From Micromussa lordhowensis (taxonomy: Eukaryota; Cnidaria; Anthozoa; Scleractinia; Lobophylliidae): a stretch of 64,000 nt of DNA. Below are positions 33,731 to 51,450 of this stretch, one piece after another. The stretch covers positions 25,267,193 through 25,331,192 of the forward strand of contig OZ026606.1 in NCBI GenBank assembly GCA_964020085.1. The letters are read 5' to 3'. Below the pieces are notes generated by a model. That model saw only the letters and a list, made by a program, of their open reading frames with translations, had not been told where the DNA came from and did not search any database. The number at the start of each line of letters is the position of its first letter. Position 1 is the stretch's first letter. The position numbers and the translations under genes are program-made.

Positions 33731-34423
33731 TGTATCTATAACAAATTTCAAATTAGAAATGTCTTTTGAGAACTTCTTTTGAGCAAAAACGTCTGTAGCG
33801 CTTTTCCTAAGTTTTGAAAACTGTAGAAAACTTTTACAAAAAGTTCAAATCGGACACCTCAAATTGGACACCCATGTGATCGTGCGCCAATTACGTGACA
33901 AATAGGCACGCGGAGAACCAATCACGATCAAGAATTTTGTTATAGATACGATTAATTCTCAAACTGGGTTTTGCCACCGATTTTTATTTCGGCCATTATA
34001 GAGGGCTGAAGTTGAAAACTTCGTGCTGAAAATTTTTAAACTTGGGGCACTATTTTCCATATGACTTAAAACTCCCACTATTGGCTCATAGTCAGAGTTT
34101 TTTAGCCAATCAAAAAGCTAGAAATGCAATAGTCGGAGCTGAGAATTTACTAATGCATGATAACCACACACTGTCAGGTTATGACAAAATTGTCAATTGC
34201 TTGAAATTACAAACCTACATCAAACCAAACCAAATAGTTAAGAGTGGTTTGTGTTATTCAAAATTCATATAAATACTCAAATAAAACTGCCCACCCTTTC
34301 CCCTATATTAAAAAGCTACCACTGGAAATTGATTTATACATTAATTTTCCATTTGAATTTAAAACAAGTTTCTGTGAAACACCCACAATTGCCAAACTTT
34401 AACATACATGTAAGTTAGACTGG
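33723..34423. other. Intergenic; 3' flank of the TMEM64-like gene
   Basis: Between the foldback pair and the stop of the minus-strand TMEM64-like gene. The open frame at 34042-34272 (76 codons) shows no motif and lies antisense downstream of the gene. Nothing else recognised. Confidence 0.4.
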
Positions 34424-36776
34424 CTAAGGAGTTTGAGCACCTTTGGAAATTTCATTAACTGCAGTTAGCACAGCAGATGCAGATTTCGATCTCTTGTGGC
34501 CTTTCTTCATTTTGCTGTCAATAAACTCTTTTTCTTCTAACTGGGCTTCTACATCAGTGCCCATTGCAAAACTCTTTTCTAAAGAAATTCTTTGAAGTTG
34601 CTCTGGTACAGCTGTGATCACATGACCATTTGCTAGCATATCTGGTTCCATCTCATTGCAAGTTCTATTTAATTCCTTTCTTGCTCTGCGAATTACGTAT
34701 GTCATCAGCAGAATACTGATAATGAATTGAACAAAGAGTAAAATGTAACTTCCTGACTGATCTTGTACAACATCCTCCAGAGAACGAAATGTGGATCCCA
34801 TGTATGCATTCAATGCTTGTGTTGGTAAAAGCCCAAGTGTGGATGAAATTACGTATTTAGGTGTACTGACATTAGTGACCTGGTGGGAAAAAAAGAAAAA
34901 ATAATAATTATTATACCTTTGATTTGAGCCAGCACTAGTACAAATTTATTTAAAAAGAAACTTTTTAATCAGTGGTAAAGGAGTAACTTTGAATTCCTTT
35001 TCACAATATTACTTTTGCTATACATGTATGCTAGAGATAACACTGGACACAAAATAATCAGTTATCTACCCAACTTCTGAGTATATCTTTTATTTGCTTA
35101 AGGTGATTGTGCTGAATTGCACTCCACATCCTTGCTGCACATAATTTCTTGTGTCATTTAGCATGTACATGAGTGCATGCACATACAAACATTCAAACTA
35201 AGCCAAACAGAGAGAGAAATGAATAAAGGGGAAAAGTTTCTAAAGAAACTGTGGTGCTGTGTCGGTGGGAGTATTACAAGATAATTTGGTTTTATCAACT
35301 GGGTTGATAATGTGAATTGGCCACCATAAAGAGATTCGGAAGCTGACGTTTCGAGCGTTAGCCCTTCGTTGGATTCGCTCCGACGAAGGGCTAATGCTCG
35401 AAACGTCAGCTTCCGAATCTCTTTATGGTGGCCAATTCACATGATCAACCCAGTTGATAAAACCAAATTATACACAGAGATAAATGATTGTTTTCTTCTA
35501 AATGAGCATGGCAATCACCAGTTATTACTGTATAAATTCAAATAACATTAAAGAAAAGTTAAAAGTTCTGCTTTGGGACAATTTTATTGAAATGCTTTCA
35601 GTAAAGAACAAATTTTGGGTATGTGCGCATGCAGTGAATTCTTTAATTTGATCTGACAATTTTCATTCCTTTTCAATTAAAGACTATTCTATTGTATGGC
35701 TCTAATATTTTATTGTTAAAAAGTGACTTTTTTCCAATATTTTATATGTAGTCCCCTTTCAGATTGTTTGAGTTCCTAAGGAAAACCTCAAGGGGGTTAC
35801 ATAGTTGTGCAAGAAATCTTTTTAATAATTCACTGATTGTAAACCTAAACTGTAGCAATGGTTTCAGGTGTGTTCCAATTTAATCAGTTGTGTGGTGTAG
35901 TTTGATAAATTTCTACTTCTATAAGGGGAGTTGCTAAGCTGCGGGTATTAGTGAAGTTTACTTAAGTGTCAAATTATGCACACTTGAATAATTTGCTGAA
36001 AGAATTATTTACCAATATTCATAACCGTAAAAATGAACAGTACTTTAAAATGTAGTACATACAGGAACAAATGTTAACAACAAATGTAGCTAAAAGAAAG
36101 TTAATGATAAACAAAACCCTTACTAGTATTTGGCCAGCTGTTTGCGAAACAGCTGAAAGAACGCACGCGAGGACACATGTCGGAAATGGCTTCCCATGTG
36201 ATGAATATTGCGGTATTAACTTACCGAAAATAGTCCATTTTGCAATCCGAATGGAACAGGGGTCAGCCTTGTTAAAGCAATCACTTTGAAACCACGTTTT
36301 CCCTCCACAACACGCATGATCGCTTTTAAACTGTCCGACTCCAGTCTCGAGCGAACGAAATCTCGTAAATATCTTCTACAAACGATAAATGCAGTGGACG
36401 CACCACACAGGACAGAAACCACAACGACCATAGATCCAAGGAAAAATCCATACAAGTAGCCTGCTGCTACGTTTAATAAAATGTATCCCCATGACATAGG
36501 AAAAGAGACAACCGTGAACATGATTACAAATAGCAGCATTCCTTGCCACTCATCCAGATTCTCGAGCCATTCCAAGACATCTTTCACGTACCGGCGACAC
36601 AAAATAACCACGATCAGTCCAATGATGAGGAAGATGATCGCTGTACCGGAGATCTGGTGGCATCTAGGTTGTGTCCGTTTGCTAACAACCTGGTCGAACT
36701 TGGTAGTTTCGCCGAGGCATTTTTGAGCTTGCGATTGTATCTGTTCAGTGCATTTTTGGCCATACTTAAAGACCAT
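34424..36776 (-). CDS. TMEM64: TMEM64-like multi-pass membrane protein (VTT/DedA family)
   Basis: Two exons on the minus strand, 36776-36225 and 34879-34424, joined in phase 0 through a GT-AG intron to give 335 residues. After a hydrophilic N-terminus there is a membrane segment (about 45-60), then the VTT region: SFPMSWGYILLNVAAGYLYG, a long hydrophobic stretch, VVEGKRGFKVIALTRLTPVP, FGLQNGLFS, then across the junction VISSTLGLLPTQALNAYMGS, a last membrane segment (SYILLFVQFIISILLMTYVI), and a charged cytosolic tail. These blocks match human TMEM64, described as a regulator of SERCA2 calcium signalling and Wnt signalling. The wider VTT family includes lipid scramblases TMEM41B and VMP1, so lipid movement is possible but not shown. 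The tail after the last membrane segment is diverged. Confidence 0.88.
35283..35469. repeat. Near-perfect foldback carrying two inverted hammerhead-like motifs, in the TMEM64 intron
   Basis: Arms of about 90 bases: aatttggttttatcaactgg at one end and ccagttgataaaaccaaatt at the other. Both arms contain gaattggccaccataaagag, ttcggaagctgacgtttcga and cgttagcccttcgt or complements. Read outward from the centre, each arm has a hammerhead-like order: (C)C(G/A)ACGA, stem GGGC/GCUC with loop UAAN, GAAAC, GUC. A fragment of the same family (gataatgtgaattggccacc) sits at 43417-43460. It lies wholly inside the intron 34880-36224. Confidence 0.8.
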
Positions 36777-37614
36777 AGTGTTAAAAGACCTCTGAGATGG
36801 GGTCAGGTCGATTATTTACAAGGAATTACACCATCTTCGGCTCGAACTGGAACCCTGAACAAAGAGCGTGACTTTACAGTGAAATCAATCCCATGCAATA
36901 TATTACATTTTCCTAAACGCGAAACGCCCAACCTAAAGCCCTTGGCCAAATGTCAAAGTATTAGGTTAGTCAGCGGATTTCCTCTGAACTTTGTAACCGA
37001 GCCTTATTGGTCGCTGTACCTGTAGGTACGATCATCAGACATCAGGGGGATTATCTTTGAAAGTTCAGAGAGTTCTGTCTTAACTGAATAATAATTAGCG
37101 TACATCTTGGGCCTTTGTTGTAAACAACGGCTTTACGGGTACGCACTTTACGGGAAAGCAACCCTTGTTTTAATCGGCAATGCTAGCTTGGTAACCGAGC
37201 CAGATCATAACTGGGCCATTGTTATCGCTAATCATAAACTTCCTTTTTAACTGTGCAAAGTGCAGGGTACAGTGGTATTTAACCTCTTTCTCTCAGGTAA
37301 GTTTTAAAATTGGAAAGAGATGTTTCAACTTTGTTTTCAGCCAGAATCCTAATGTCCAGAGAACTTTTTTGTCTAATCCCTAAAACTACAGTTAGTAACT
37401 CTTTCCCAACAAAAGAATCTCCAACATTACTCCAAAAATGTAAGCTTATTGCTAGAAAAAGATGTTTTCACTTCTGTCGAGACAGTGGTAATTGTGCATG
37501 ATAATTCAGTTTTTCAAAATAGGGGGATAAAGTAGAAAGGTAACCGAATTGGGGCTTTATTTTCTTAAATACCACTAAAACATGCATTCAGTGAAGTCAA
37601 AACTTATTAAAACA
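36777..37614. other. Intergenic; upstream of the TMEM64-like gene
   Basis: Region upstream of the minus-strand TMEM64-like gene; its promoter presumably lies here. A candidate splice donor, tttctctcag/gtaagt, stands at 37297, but no in-frame ATG precedes it, so I do not call an exon. Nothing else recognised. Confidence 0.4.
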
Positions 37615-38022
37615 TGTACATGGATGGGTTTGGCATTATAAAGCAGGGTCAACAAAGCACTAAAGGCCAGGCTACAGGTTACCTCCGTTCAAACTTTATA
37701 TTCAGAGGAAACGTAAGCAGAAGGATGACTAGAAGTTCTCAACAGCTGCACATACTGCTTTTTAAAACTTATCATCTTATAGAATTGCCAAATTGTGGAA
37801 TGAGTTGAGCAAATCTCTTCTAGTTTTTAAACGGAAGCTTAAAGCATTTCAACTTGCATCATAGCATCTTTTTAGTTTGTAACCCTAAGTTATTATGTAG
37901 TAATTATATATATCTATATATTTTTGTTAGCTTATATCTTAGTTGTTAGGCTGTTGTCCCTGAAAAGCCCCTACTGGGAGTGTTCAATAAATGTTGTATT
38001 GTATTGTGTTGTATTGTATTGT
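37615..38022 (+). mobile_element. CR1/L2-like LINE 3' fragment with TTGTA tail
   Basis: Plus strand reads the C-terminal end of a LINE reverse transcriptase: GYLRSNFIFRGNVSRRMTRS, then after a frameshift near 37760 the frame continues RIAKLWNELSKSLL, VFKRKLKAFQLAS and stops. A 3' untranslated stretch and a tail of ttgta/ttgtg pentamers (37993-38022) follow. A 5'-truncated dead copy of a family different from 24505-25385, judging by the tail. Confidence 0.8.
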
Positions 38023-38023
38023 A

Positions 38024-38170
38024 AGGCCCAGGGGAGAGGGGGGGGGGGGGTACTCTGTTATATGGGCTATATAGGTATGTGCGGCCCTGAAGGGTATGGT
38101 TTTTCAGCCATTTTTGTCAGAAATAGGGTATGGTTTTTGCACTTTACTCTTGAATTGGGTTTCTTTAAGA
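38024..38170. repeat. G-rich dispersed repeat (tatgggctatataggtatgt)
   Basis: A run of 13 G bases (38038-38050) is followed by tactctgttatatgggctat, aggtatgtgcggccc, aagggtatggtttttcagcc and agggtatggtttttgcac. I recall this word order as a high-copy repeat of stony corals. The assignment to that repeat is from memory and untested. Confidence 0.5.
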
Positions 38171-39149
38171 AGAAGCTACTTTTTCATCATTTATCGATAA
38201 GACTATCAACAAAAGCCCTTCACAAATTAGGTTTAAGGCTCTATTACTCACAGAGTTGCTTTGATCTTTCCTAGATATGTGGGGAAAGAGGAAGGCGACT
38301 TTCCCAACTTATCTAGGAAAGATTGCAGTGGCTCTGCAGGTCGGGTAAAGAAATATACGACAGGTTTAAAAATATAATTATAAGCTTAGAATACTTGAAC
38401 CTGTCTCCTCTAATATCAACATGAGAGGATCAACTTGATGATTACCATCACTGTAATACTAAGTTTCTTTAACAGTTTTAGTATCTGTGAGAAAGGAGGT
38501 GGATGGTCATAAATACATGTGGGCCAGTCAATATGTAAGGAGCAGAACTGGACGATTGTTACTAGAAAGACTTGAATTTGATGATAACCAGGAACAAGAA
38601 ATAGGCAAAACAACAGTGAGTTGAGCTTAGACCATTTTACAGTTGTCTGTTCAGGCTTTTGAATGGCAGTGACACTGGAGGCGACCTTGTTTTGATAAAG
38701 ACCTCACTGTCTTTGTTTTGTAAATCAAGTGTTCTGATACTAACTACATGTAGTTTGCATTTAAATGAGAAAATCAAAAGTAGAGAGGTTTGTATCAAGC
38801 AAGGTCACCTCCAGCCTTGCATTCATGGGCTAGGTACATGTAGCTCAGCATACATCTGTAAAATGGATCATGATATATACAAGGGTAGAAAATTGGGTTG
38901 GATGGTGTGACCATTTCATACAAATTTCATAAAAAATATTCATGTAAAACATGTATTGTTCAACTTTATTTGTTTTTTGTTATTTAAATTCACCATTAAC
39001 ATGTGTTTTAGTTGCTTTTAATGCATCATACACACTATTTTTTGCCTTGTCTATCTCTTAGAATTATGATTATCAGAAATGACCTAGGGGATCATACTGA
39101 CAGGATGGTGTGAATAATTTTTTGATGTGGAACATTATTGGTGATTTGG
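38171..39149. other. Intergenic; no gene seen
   Basis: AT-rich, with short open frames only. The missing N-terminal exon of METTL9 (signal anchor) may lie somewhere in 36777-41098, but I could not identify an ATG followed by a hydrophobic segment and a phase-0 donor. Confidence 0.35.
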
Positions 39150-40105
39150 GTATTTTAAAGTGGTACTATGATCAAATTTTTACCCCTTGATATTTTAGGT
39201 GTATCACATAGAATTCCATGAAAGAATAAAAATGCTGTTTACCATTTGCAAATACCTGCATTAGTTATGGAGATATTTAAGTTTGAAAAATGTGTAAATT
39301 ATGCAAATGAGATGACTGATGATGTCATATATACTCAACCCAATATTATCTCAAGTATATAAATAGAGCTATCTTGGCCAATTTGCACCGCAGACCATTG
39401 AAACTTGGCAGGCTAATAGTTCTACAGGAAACACACATTCGGCTATAAAAACTTCTGTTCCCATGGCAACTCACTCTTTTCCAGTCCCCACCCATTTGCT
39501 TTCTCCAAAAGTGTTAAAAATTATATTCTATCTCAGCAACATCAAACCTAAGTTTCCACAAATTATAATTGCTAAAACTATCTCTTATCCAAGGAATATC
39601 AAACGTAAGTTTTCCACAATTCTTCTAGCTTTCTAATTTAGTTATCTGTCCCTCTACTTCCAGTTTCTTCTATATTCATTCTAACAAGATGGAGACTAAC
39701 TCGATAACCTCGCGGTTTTTTTAGCCTCCATGCACGAACTATCAACCTCTAATATCTTTATTATTATTTGTTCTTACATATGTATCGTTTCTTGTTTTTA
39801 TGCTAACATGATTGTAAACAAAAAAAATGAAGTGCTAAATAAAGTAAAAGTTGAAGTTTTATATGTTAGTGATTTTCAGATCGAAAAACACTTAACGGGG
39901 CCACAAACCCTAGCTAACATATTTATATGCCTGCTGGATCATGCATACAAGGCACCATTTGCAAATATGAAAATGGAATACTGAGGGTGGCCAGAAATGC
40001 CTTTAATTTTGGGGAGGTCTGGAACCCAGTATTTTGCCATGGTAACAAAACTTTTAAGCTTGTATTGTGGAGTACCTTTAGTAGAATCTTACTGCAAAGA
40101 ATCAA

Positions 40106-40141
<36 letters not shown>

Positions 40142-40360
40142 TCATCATATATGAGCAAAATTAGGTTGAGAATATGATGTCATCACTTGGCTAATTTGCA
40201 TATTTTGAAAACTCGAATATCTCTGGAATGAAAAGAGATATTTGAAAAAAGTAAACAGCATTTTTATTCTTATGCAGACTACTTGTTTATGTTATAAAAT
40301 AGCTTCAATAGGAAAGATGCGATTTTCATCATACTACCACTTCAAGGGGCCCTCAAATTT
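39150..40360. mobile_element. Element of about 1.2 kb with inverted ends of about 200 bp
   Basis: The left end (aaagtggtactatgatcaaa, agaataaaaatgctgtttac, gagatattt, atgcaaatgagatgactgat, atgatgtcat, actcaaccc) is repeated inverted at the right end (aggttgagaatatgatgtca, ttggctaatttgcata, gaatatctc, gtaaacagcatttttattct, catactaccacttc). Arms of about 200 bases agree at roughly three positions in four. The interior, about 700 bases, has only an 84-codon frame at 39730-39984 starting with a hydrophobic stretch; no transposase is recognisable. Likely a non-autonomous DNA transposon or old foldback. Confidence 0.7.
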
Positions 40361-40729
40361 TAGATTTGTTTACCCACCCTCTACTGTCCCAGGATGCCAA
40401 GGTACACTGCGTTCTGAGCCAAAGTTTTATTCTCACAATCAGATTATGTAGTGTACCTGACTATAGAAAGGACTCGGTAAAAAAATACTTGAGTTTCAGC
40501 TTGCCCTTCGGACAAGCAGCTCTCAAATTTTTCTTGTCCTGGGCTGGTATTAGTTTACTTTAGCAGACAACTTGTCCTGATCCCTTGCCCATCTAGCAAG
40601 TGCAAATGAAAAGTATTTGCCCGGAAGGAAATCTACTTGTTCTAGACAACTAGATGACACTTTTTTCAAGCCCTGTACATAAACTTTTACTGGGGAGAAG
40701 ATCTCTGATTCTCCTACTCTTAAAGGGAC

Positions 40730-41020
40730 ACGGTCAGCTGGTGCACATGCGCATTAGATACCATTGCATGGCTAATTTGCATATCACAGAGACGCTATCC
40801 ATACTGTTTTAACCAAATATGATAAAAATTATATCATAGGTTGAGCAAAAGCACATAAAAACAGGTTTTTCAGTAAATGACTGAAAATCAAGCAAAACAC
40901 TGCGAAGATTAAAGCGGATTTCTAGATGTAATTTGATTTCAGGTTGAGGTGAACTTTTTTCAAAGTGAGAAAACTAATATCCAGGACAGCCTGGTCCCAA
41001 AGCTGACTGTGTCCCTTTAA
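40730..41020. mobile_element. MITE with TTAA ends (piggyBac-type target)
   Basis: It runs from ttaaagggacacggtcagct to agctgactgtgtccctttaa, so inverted ends of about 20 bases carry TTAA at each terminus. Length 291 bases, non-coding. TTAA plus GGG-type ends is what piggyBac-related MITEs show. It ends 78 bases before the METTL9 exon at 41099. Confidence 0.75.
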
Positions 41021-41098
41021 ACCAGTTGATTTAACAAAAACAATTGTTTCAATATATTTTGCTATTTGCTATTAATAGTCTTTTACTATTCTTCTTAG

Positions 41099-47760
<6,662 letters not shown>

Positions 47761-47907
47761 GTCAAGTAAAATTATATACATACTGTAAATGGACACCGCT
47801 TATGGTCTAGATGTCCTGGTTACTGGTTTCAATTACACATAGATAGATAACCTTTATTTTAAATTATAATAAAGTTTCCATTTAACACACACTCTGATTG
47901 GCTGAAA
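47761..47907. other. METTL9 3' untranslated region
   Basis: Follows the TGA at 47758-47760. An AATAAA at 47868-47873 lies about 108 bases after the stop, at a sensible distance for a polyadenylation signal. Confidence 0.5.
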
Positions 47908-48193
47908 GTGGGGGCACGGTGGCCTCATGGTTAGTGCGCTCGACTCTGGAGCGAACGCTCCGGGTTCGAGCCCTGGCCGGGGACATTGTGTTATGTTCTT
48001 GGGAAAGACACTTCACCCTCAAAGTGCCTCTCTCCACCCAGGTGTATACGAATTTGATGCTGGGGGTAACCCTGCGATGGACAAGCATCCCATCCAGGGG
48101 GGAGTAGAAATACTCCTAGTTGCTTCATGCTACTGAAACCGGGATAAGCTCCGGCTTGATGAGCCACTAGGCTCGTATGCAGACTTTACTTTA
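47908..48193 (+). mobile_element. tRNA-derived SINE, copy 2, with target-site duplication
   Basis: Intact head ggtggcctcatggttagtgc (A box) and ccgggttcgagccctggcc (B box), then the family body: attgtgttatgttcttggg, ccacccaggtgtatacg, gatggacaagcatcccatcc, gaaaccgggataagctccgg. The 14-base ctgattggctgaaa flanks it exactly at 47894-47907 and 48194-48207, so the ends are firm. The tail is ctttacttta. Some open frames overlap it by chance. Confidence 0.92.
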
Positions 48194-49671
48194 CTGATTG
48201 GCTGAAACAGCATGCTTTATCAGAGAACAGAGCATAGGTTGTTGGCGATAACCTGACTTTCAAATTTTTGCTTCAGAATTTTGACAAATTTGACCCAAAT
48301 TAAACATTCTCTGTGACTCAGACAAATGCAATGTAAATGAGGTATTTGTCTACAGTAAATATAGCCGCATGGAGACCATTGTCAACAACAACAGTGTTAA
48401 AACTGTACTAAAATAACAAATTTTGCTAGGTTCCGACACATAGCAGATTAAATGAATTCTCAACCTAGCAAATACTTTGATAAAAGACATTATATTTGTT
48501 ACAAAGGCAGAAATTATACTAGTTAAGAGTAAAACAATGACAGAAAACACCAATTGAGCCATCTGTTTACGATGAGAGGCTTTATTTTTGTAAAAATACT
48601 CAAACAACACTTACATGCAGTGTAGTAATGTTCATTTGCTTACTAGCAATCTCCAGTCATCTCAGTGAAGTGAACCTCAACAATTTCGTATCATCGCTCA
48701 CCCGACGAGTGATCGGTTGAAAGCTTGCTCTGATATCCTCTCCTGTACTTGGAGTAGAACCAGTGGAAGCAGTCTAATATTTCCAACTTTGACGCTAGTT
48801 TGGGCAATCTTGCTGCAAGCAACAATGCGGCCAGATTCCCTTGGACTAGAAACCTTTAGATCCTTATTTAAAAATTAAAATAAAAAGCGAACTTTCAAGG
48901 CATTGTTCTTCTCTCGAAGCCATTCAAAACTGAAAGCTTAGCTGAAGTTCAGTTTGTGATTGACAGCTGGCATCTCGTTAGCCAATCATATTATTTGAAC
49001 AATTCTAACAAGGATTGTGATTGGCTTATTTTAGTGTGCTTTATCGGAGAACAGAGCATGATGACGCTACTAGTTTGGTTTGAAAATTCAGCTGACTGGT
49101 GGGAAAATATTGGATTCTCTATGATAAAACAAATTAAGAATCCTCGACTCTGCTCTGTTCTGTTGTAAAGCACACAAGATGTACTCAAGTGTTTTCCCCT
49201 ACACTTCTTTTGTTCTCTTCCTGTGTGCTTTACAACAGAACAGAGCACAGTAGAGGCTTCTTTATTTGTTAAACAAATATTATGAGAATTAAAGCTAAGA
49301 AGCTTGGGGGTCATTTGTCATTTGTACTAAAACCTATTAAGATTAAAACAAAACTAACACAATATAATCCAATATGAAAAGAATTATTCAAGAATTGTCT
49401 TCATCCACAAAACACTTTATCAAGCAACAATGTACGTTGAGGTTCTAAACAGTTTGCTTTCTTTTCAGGCTTGTAGCTTTACATATCTATTAGTAACGAA
49501 CGTGATATGAAGTAGAACGGATAGGGATTCTATGTTGTATTAAGGATATAATGTATTAAATAGCCTCAGTGAACAAAATACATTTAAAAAAAGTACTTCA
49601 TGTACAATCTGTTATTTACTGGCCTACAAATATGCATAACTCCCTTCAGTGAGGTGCGTTTATTTGATGAT
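48194..49671. other. Intergenic; repeats of the caaagcacac/tgttctgt type
   Basis: No gene seen. From 48990 to 49270 the words agcacac and ctgctctgttctgttgtaaa occur in both directions (about 49150-49180 and inverted at about 49225-49250), making a foldback with a loop of about 45 bases. Further single copies of tttatcagagaacagagca are at 48216 and, variant, 49042. Confidence 0.5.
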
Positions 49672-51450
49672 TTACTTGTAATGTGACATTTTAATAACAA
49701 GAGCTTGTGCTTTATGGAGTGTGATTCTATCAAAGTGCACACTGGTTCTTTTCATTTTCATTTCACTGTCAATTTCGACAATTCCTGAACCTGAGATACC
49801 ATTTAATGCCCCCCTCCAACTCTCATGTCCAAAGTTTATTACTATGAGAAACTTGCAATGCCCTTCTGATCTTGTGTAGGCAAGGATTGACATATCCACA
49901 TGAACAACTTTGAAGCTGCATCCTTTGAAACATTTAGCTGTTGACCTTAACCTCACAAGCTCCTGATACAGGTGTAGTGCAGAGGTTGGATCTAATTTAT
50001 GTGCCTCAACATTGACTGTTTTGAAATTCTTTGCAACTGGTAACCACAGCTTTGGCCCTGAAGAAAACCCAGCATGCTTTTCACTACACCACTGCATGGG
50101 TGATCTCTGTGGATCTCGGAAATCTTTGCAGCTTTTAAGAGGGACTTTGGCATCTGTCATTCCAATTTCCTCCCCATAATATGTGACTGCAGTTCCAGGA
50201 AGAGTAAGAAGGAGTACATTCAATGCACGACAGTATTCAGGGCCAACCTTAGTACCTATTCTGGGTACATCATGGTTTCCCAGTACCCAATTTGGCCATT
50301 TACCCCTGGGAAGGGCAGCAAGGTACTCTGAGATCACCTGGTAAACATCTTCTGCAGTTTTAGATTTATCTAACCCCAACAACCCAAAGTTGAAGGGGAA
50401 GTCAAACTCATTCTTTCTTCCACCATAGTACTTGATAACATCTGGAAGGTCTGCCATGATTTCACCTATTAAAATTCTGTAGGAGTCTTTGTACTTATCA
50501 AGAAGTGCTCTCCACTCTTGTACAATTTTGTGATTATAATCTAAGTTTTTGGTGTAAATGTGTTCCAAGTGATCAAACTGAGGACGTGATGGGTCATAAT
50601 CAGACTTGGTGGGTTCATCTCGAAATTTAGAATCTTCAACAAGATGAGGAACTGCATCCACTCTGAACCCATCCACTCCCCGATCAAGCCAAAAGATGAG
50701 AACCTCATTGAGAGCTTGACGCACCTCACTATTTCTGAGGTTGAGGTCTGGCTGTTCAGAACAAAACTGATGCAAGTAGTACTGTCGTGTTTTAGCGTCA
50801 TAGCTCCATGCACTTCCCCCAAACACGCTGGCCCAGTTGTTGGGGGGGCCACCCCCTGGGGCAGGATCCAGCCACACGTACCAGTCTCGTTTAGGACTTT
50901 GTTTAGTGGAGCAGCTTTCCAGGAACCAAGGGTGCTGATCTGAGGTGTGATTAGGTACAAAGTCTAGCATGAGTTTCATGCCCCTCGCATGGGTCTCCTT
51001 CAGAAGCTCATCAAAGTCGTTCAGATTTCCAAACAGAGGATCGATATCTTTGAAGTCTGACACATCATAGCCGTTATCTACCATGGGCGATTTAAAAATT
51101 GGGCTCAAGTAAAGGATCTTAATTCCTAGGAATTCAAAGTAGTCGAGCCTGTTCATAATTCCCCGCAAATCGCCATTTCCATCGCCAGTAGAGTCTTGGA
51201 AAGAGCGAGGATATATGTGATAAATCACGTTTTCTTTCCACCATTTCTTTCGTTCTTCCTGCTCCTTTCTTTCTTTGTATTTCTTCCAGACAGTAAATAT
51301 CATTACATTAACAAAAACCGCACCCAAAAAGGCTGCAATAATAGACACAAAGCCACCAAACTCCTCAACGCCCATTTTGGACGTGTCATGTGTGAAATTC
51401 TTCCAGGCGTAGACGCGTTGATGAAGGGGGAACTGGAACCCATTTTGCAT
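49672..51450 (-). CDS. Membrane-anchored GH13 alpha-glucosidase/SLC3A1-like protein, single exon
   Basis: A 592-residue type II membrane protein: short cytosolic start, one membrane segment (about 34-54, FVSIIAAFLGAVFVNVMIFT), then WWKENVIYHIYPRSFQDSTG and a full GH13 barrel. Conserved regions: DFVPNHTSDQHPWF, NNWASVFGGSAWSYD, QPDLNLRN, GVDGFRVDAVPHL (nucleophile D265), LIGEIMADL (acid/base E330), VLGNHDVPR (D394), LPGTAVTYYGEEIGM. The closest relatives I know are SLC3A1 (rBAT), the amino-acid transporter heavy chain, and insect/invertebrate maltases. Unlike vertebrate rBAT, all three catalytic acids are present. The cysteine just before the WW pair, which links rBAT to its light chain, is absent (only K/E/Q there). 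I infer an active exo-alpha-glucosidase, not a transporter chaperone. An AATAAA read on the minus strand at 49659-49664 is close to the stop. Alternative start: M26. Confidence 0.88.
   Translation of the reverse strand: MQNGFQFPLHQRVYAWKNFTHDTSKMGVEEFGGFVSIIAAFLGAVFVNVMIFTVWKKYKERKEQEERKKWWKENVIYHIYPRSFQDSTGDGNGDLRGIMNRLDYFEFLGIKILYLSPIFKSPMVDNGYDVSDFKDIDPLFGNLNDFDELLKETHARGMKLMLDFVPNHTSDQHPWFLESCSTKQSPKRDWYVWLDPAPGGGPPNNWASVFGGSAWSYDAKTRQYYLHQFCSEQPDLNLRNSEVRQALNEVLIFWLDRGVDGFRVDAVPHLVEDSKFRDEPTKSDYDPSRPQFDHLEHIYTKNLDYNHKIVQEWRALLDKYKDSYRILIGEIMADLPDVIKYYGGRKNEFDFPFNFGLLGLDKSKTAEDVYQVISEYLAALPRGKWPNWVLGNHDVPRIGTKVGPEYCRALNVLLLTLPGTAVTYYGEEIGMTDAKVPLKSCKDFRDPQRSPMQWCSEKHAGFSSGPKLWLPVAKNFKTVNVEAHKLDPTSALHLYQELVRLRSTAKCFKGCSFKVVHVDMSILAYTRSEGHCKFLIVINFGHESWRGALNGISGSGIVEIDSEMKMKRTSVHFDRITLHKAQALVIKMSHYK

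Noticed and set aside
36543..37025. 160-codon plus-strand frame
   Set aside because: Antisense to the TMEM64-like exon and its upstream region; no motif.
37281..37300. Splice donor tttctctcag/gtaagt as the missing METTL9 first exon
   Set aside because: No ATG opens a frame into it; upstream in-frame stop.
48350..48610. Hydrophobic 86-codon minus-strand frame
   Set aside because: Rich in Leu/Val only because of AT-rich sequence; no start context or family resemblance.
50541..50960. 139-codon minus-strand frame
   Set aside because: Out-of-frame shadow of the GH13 gene.
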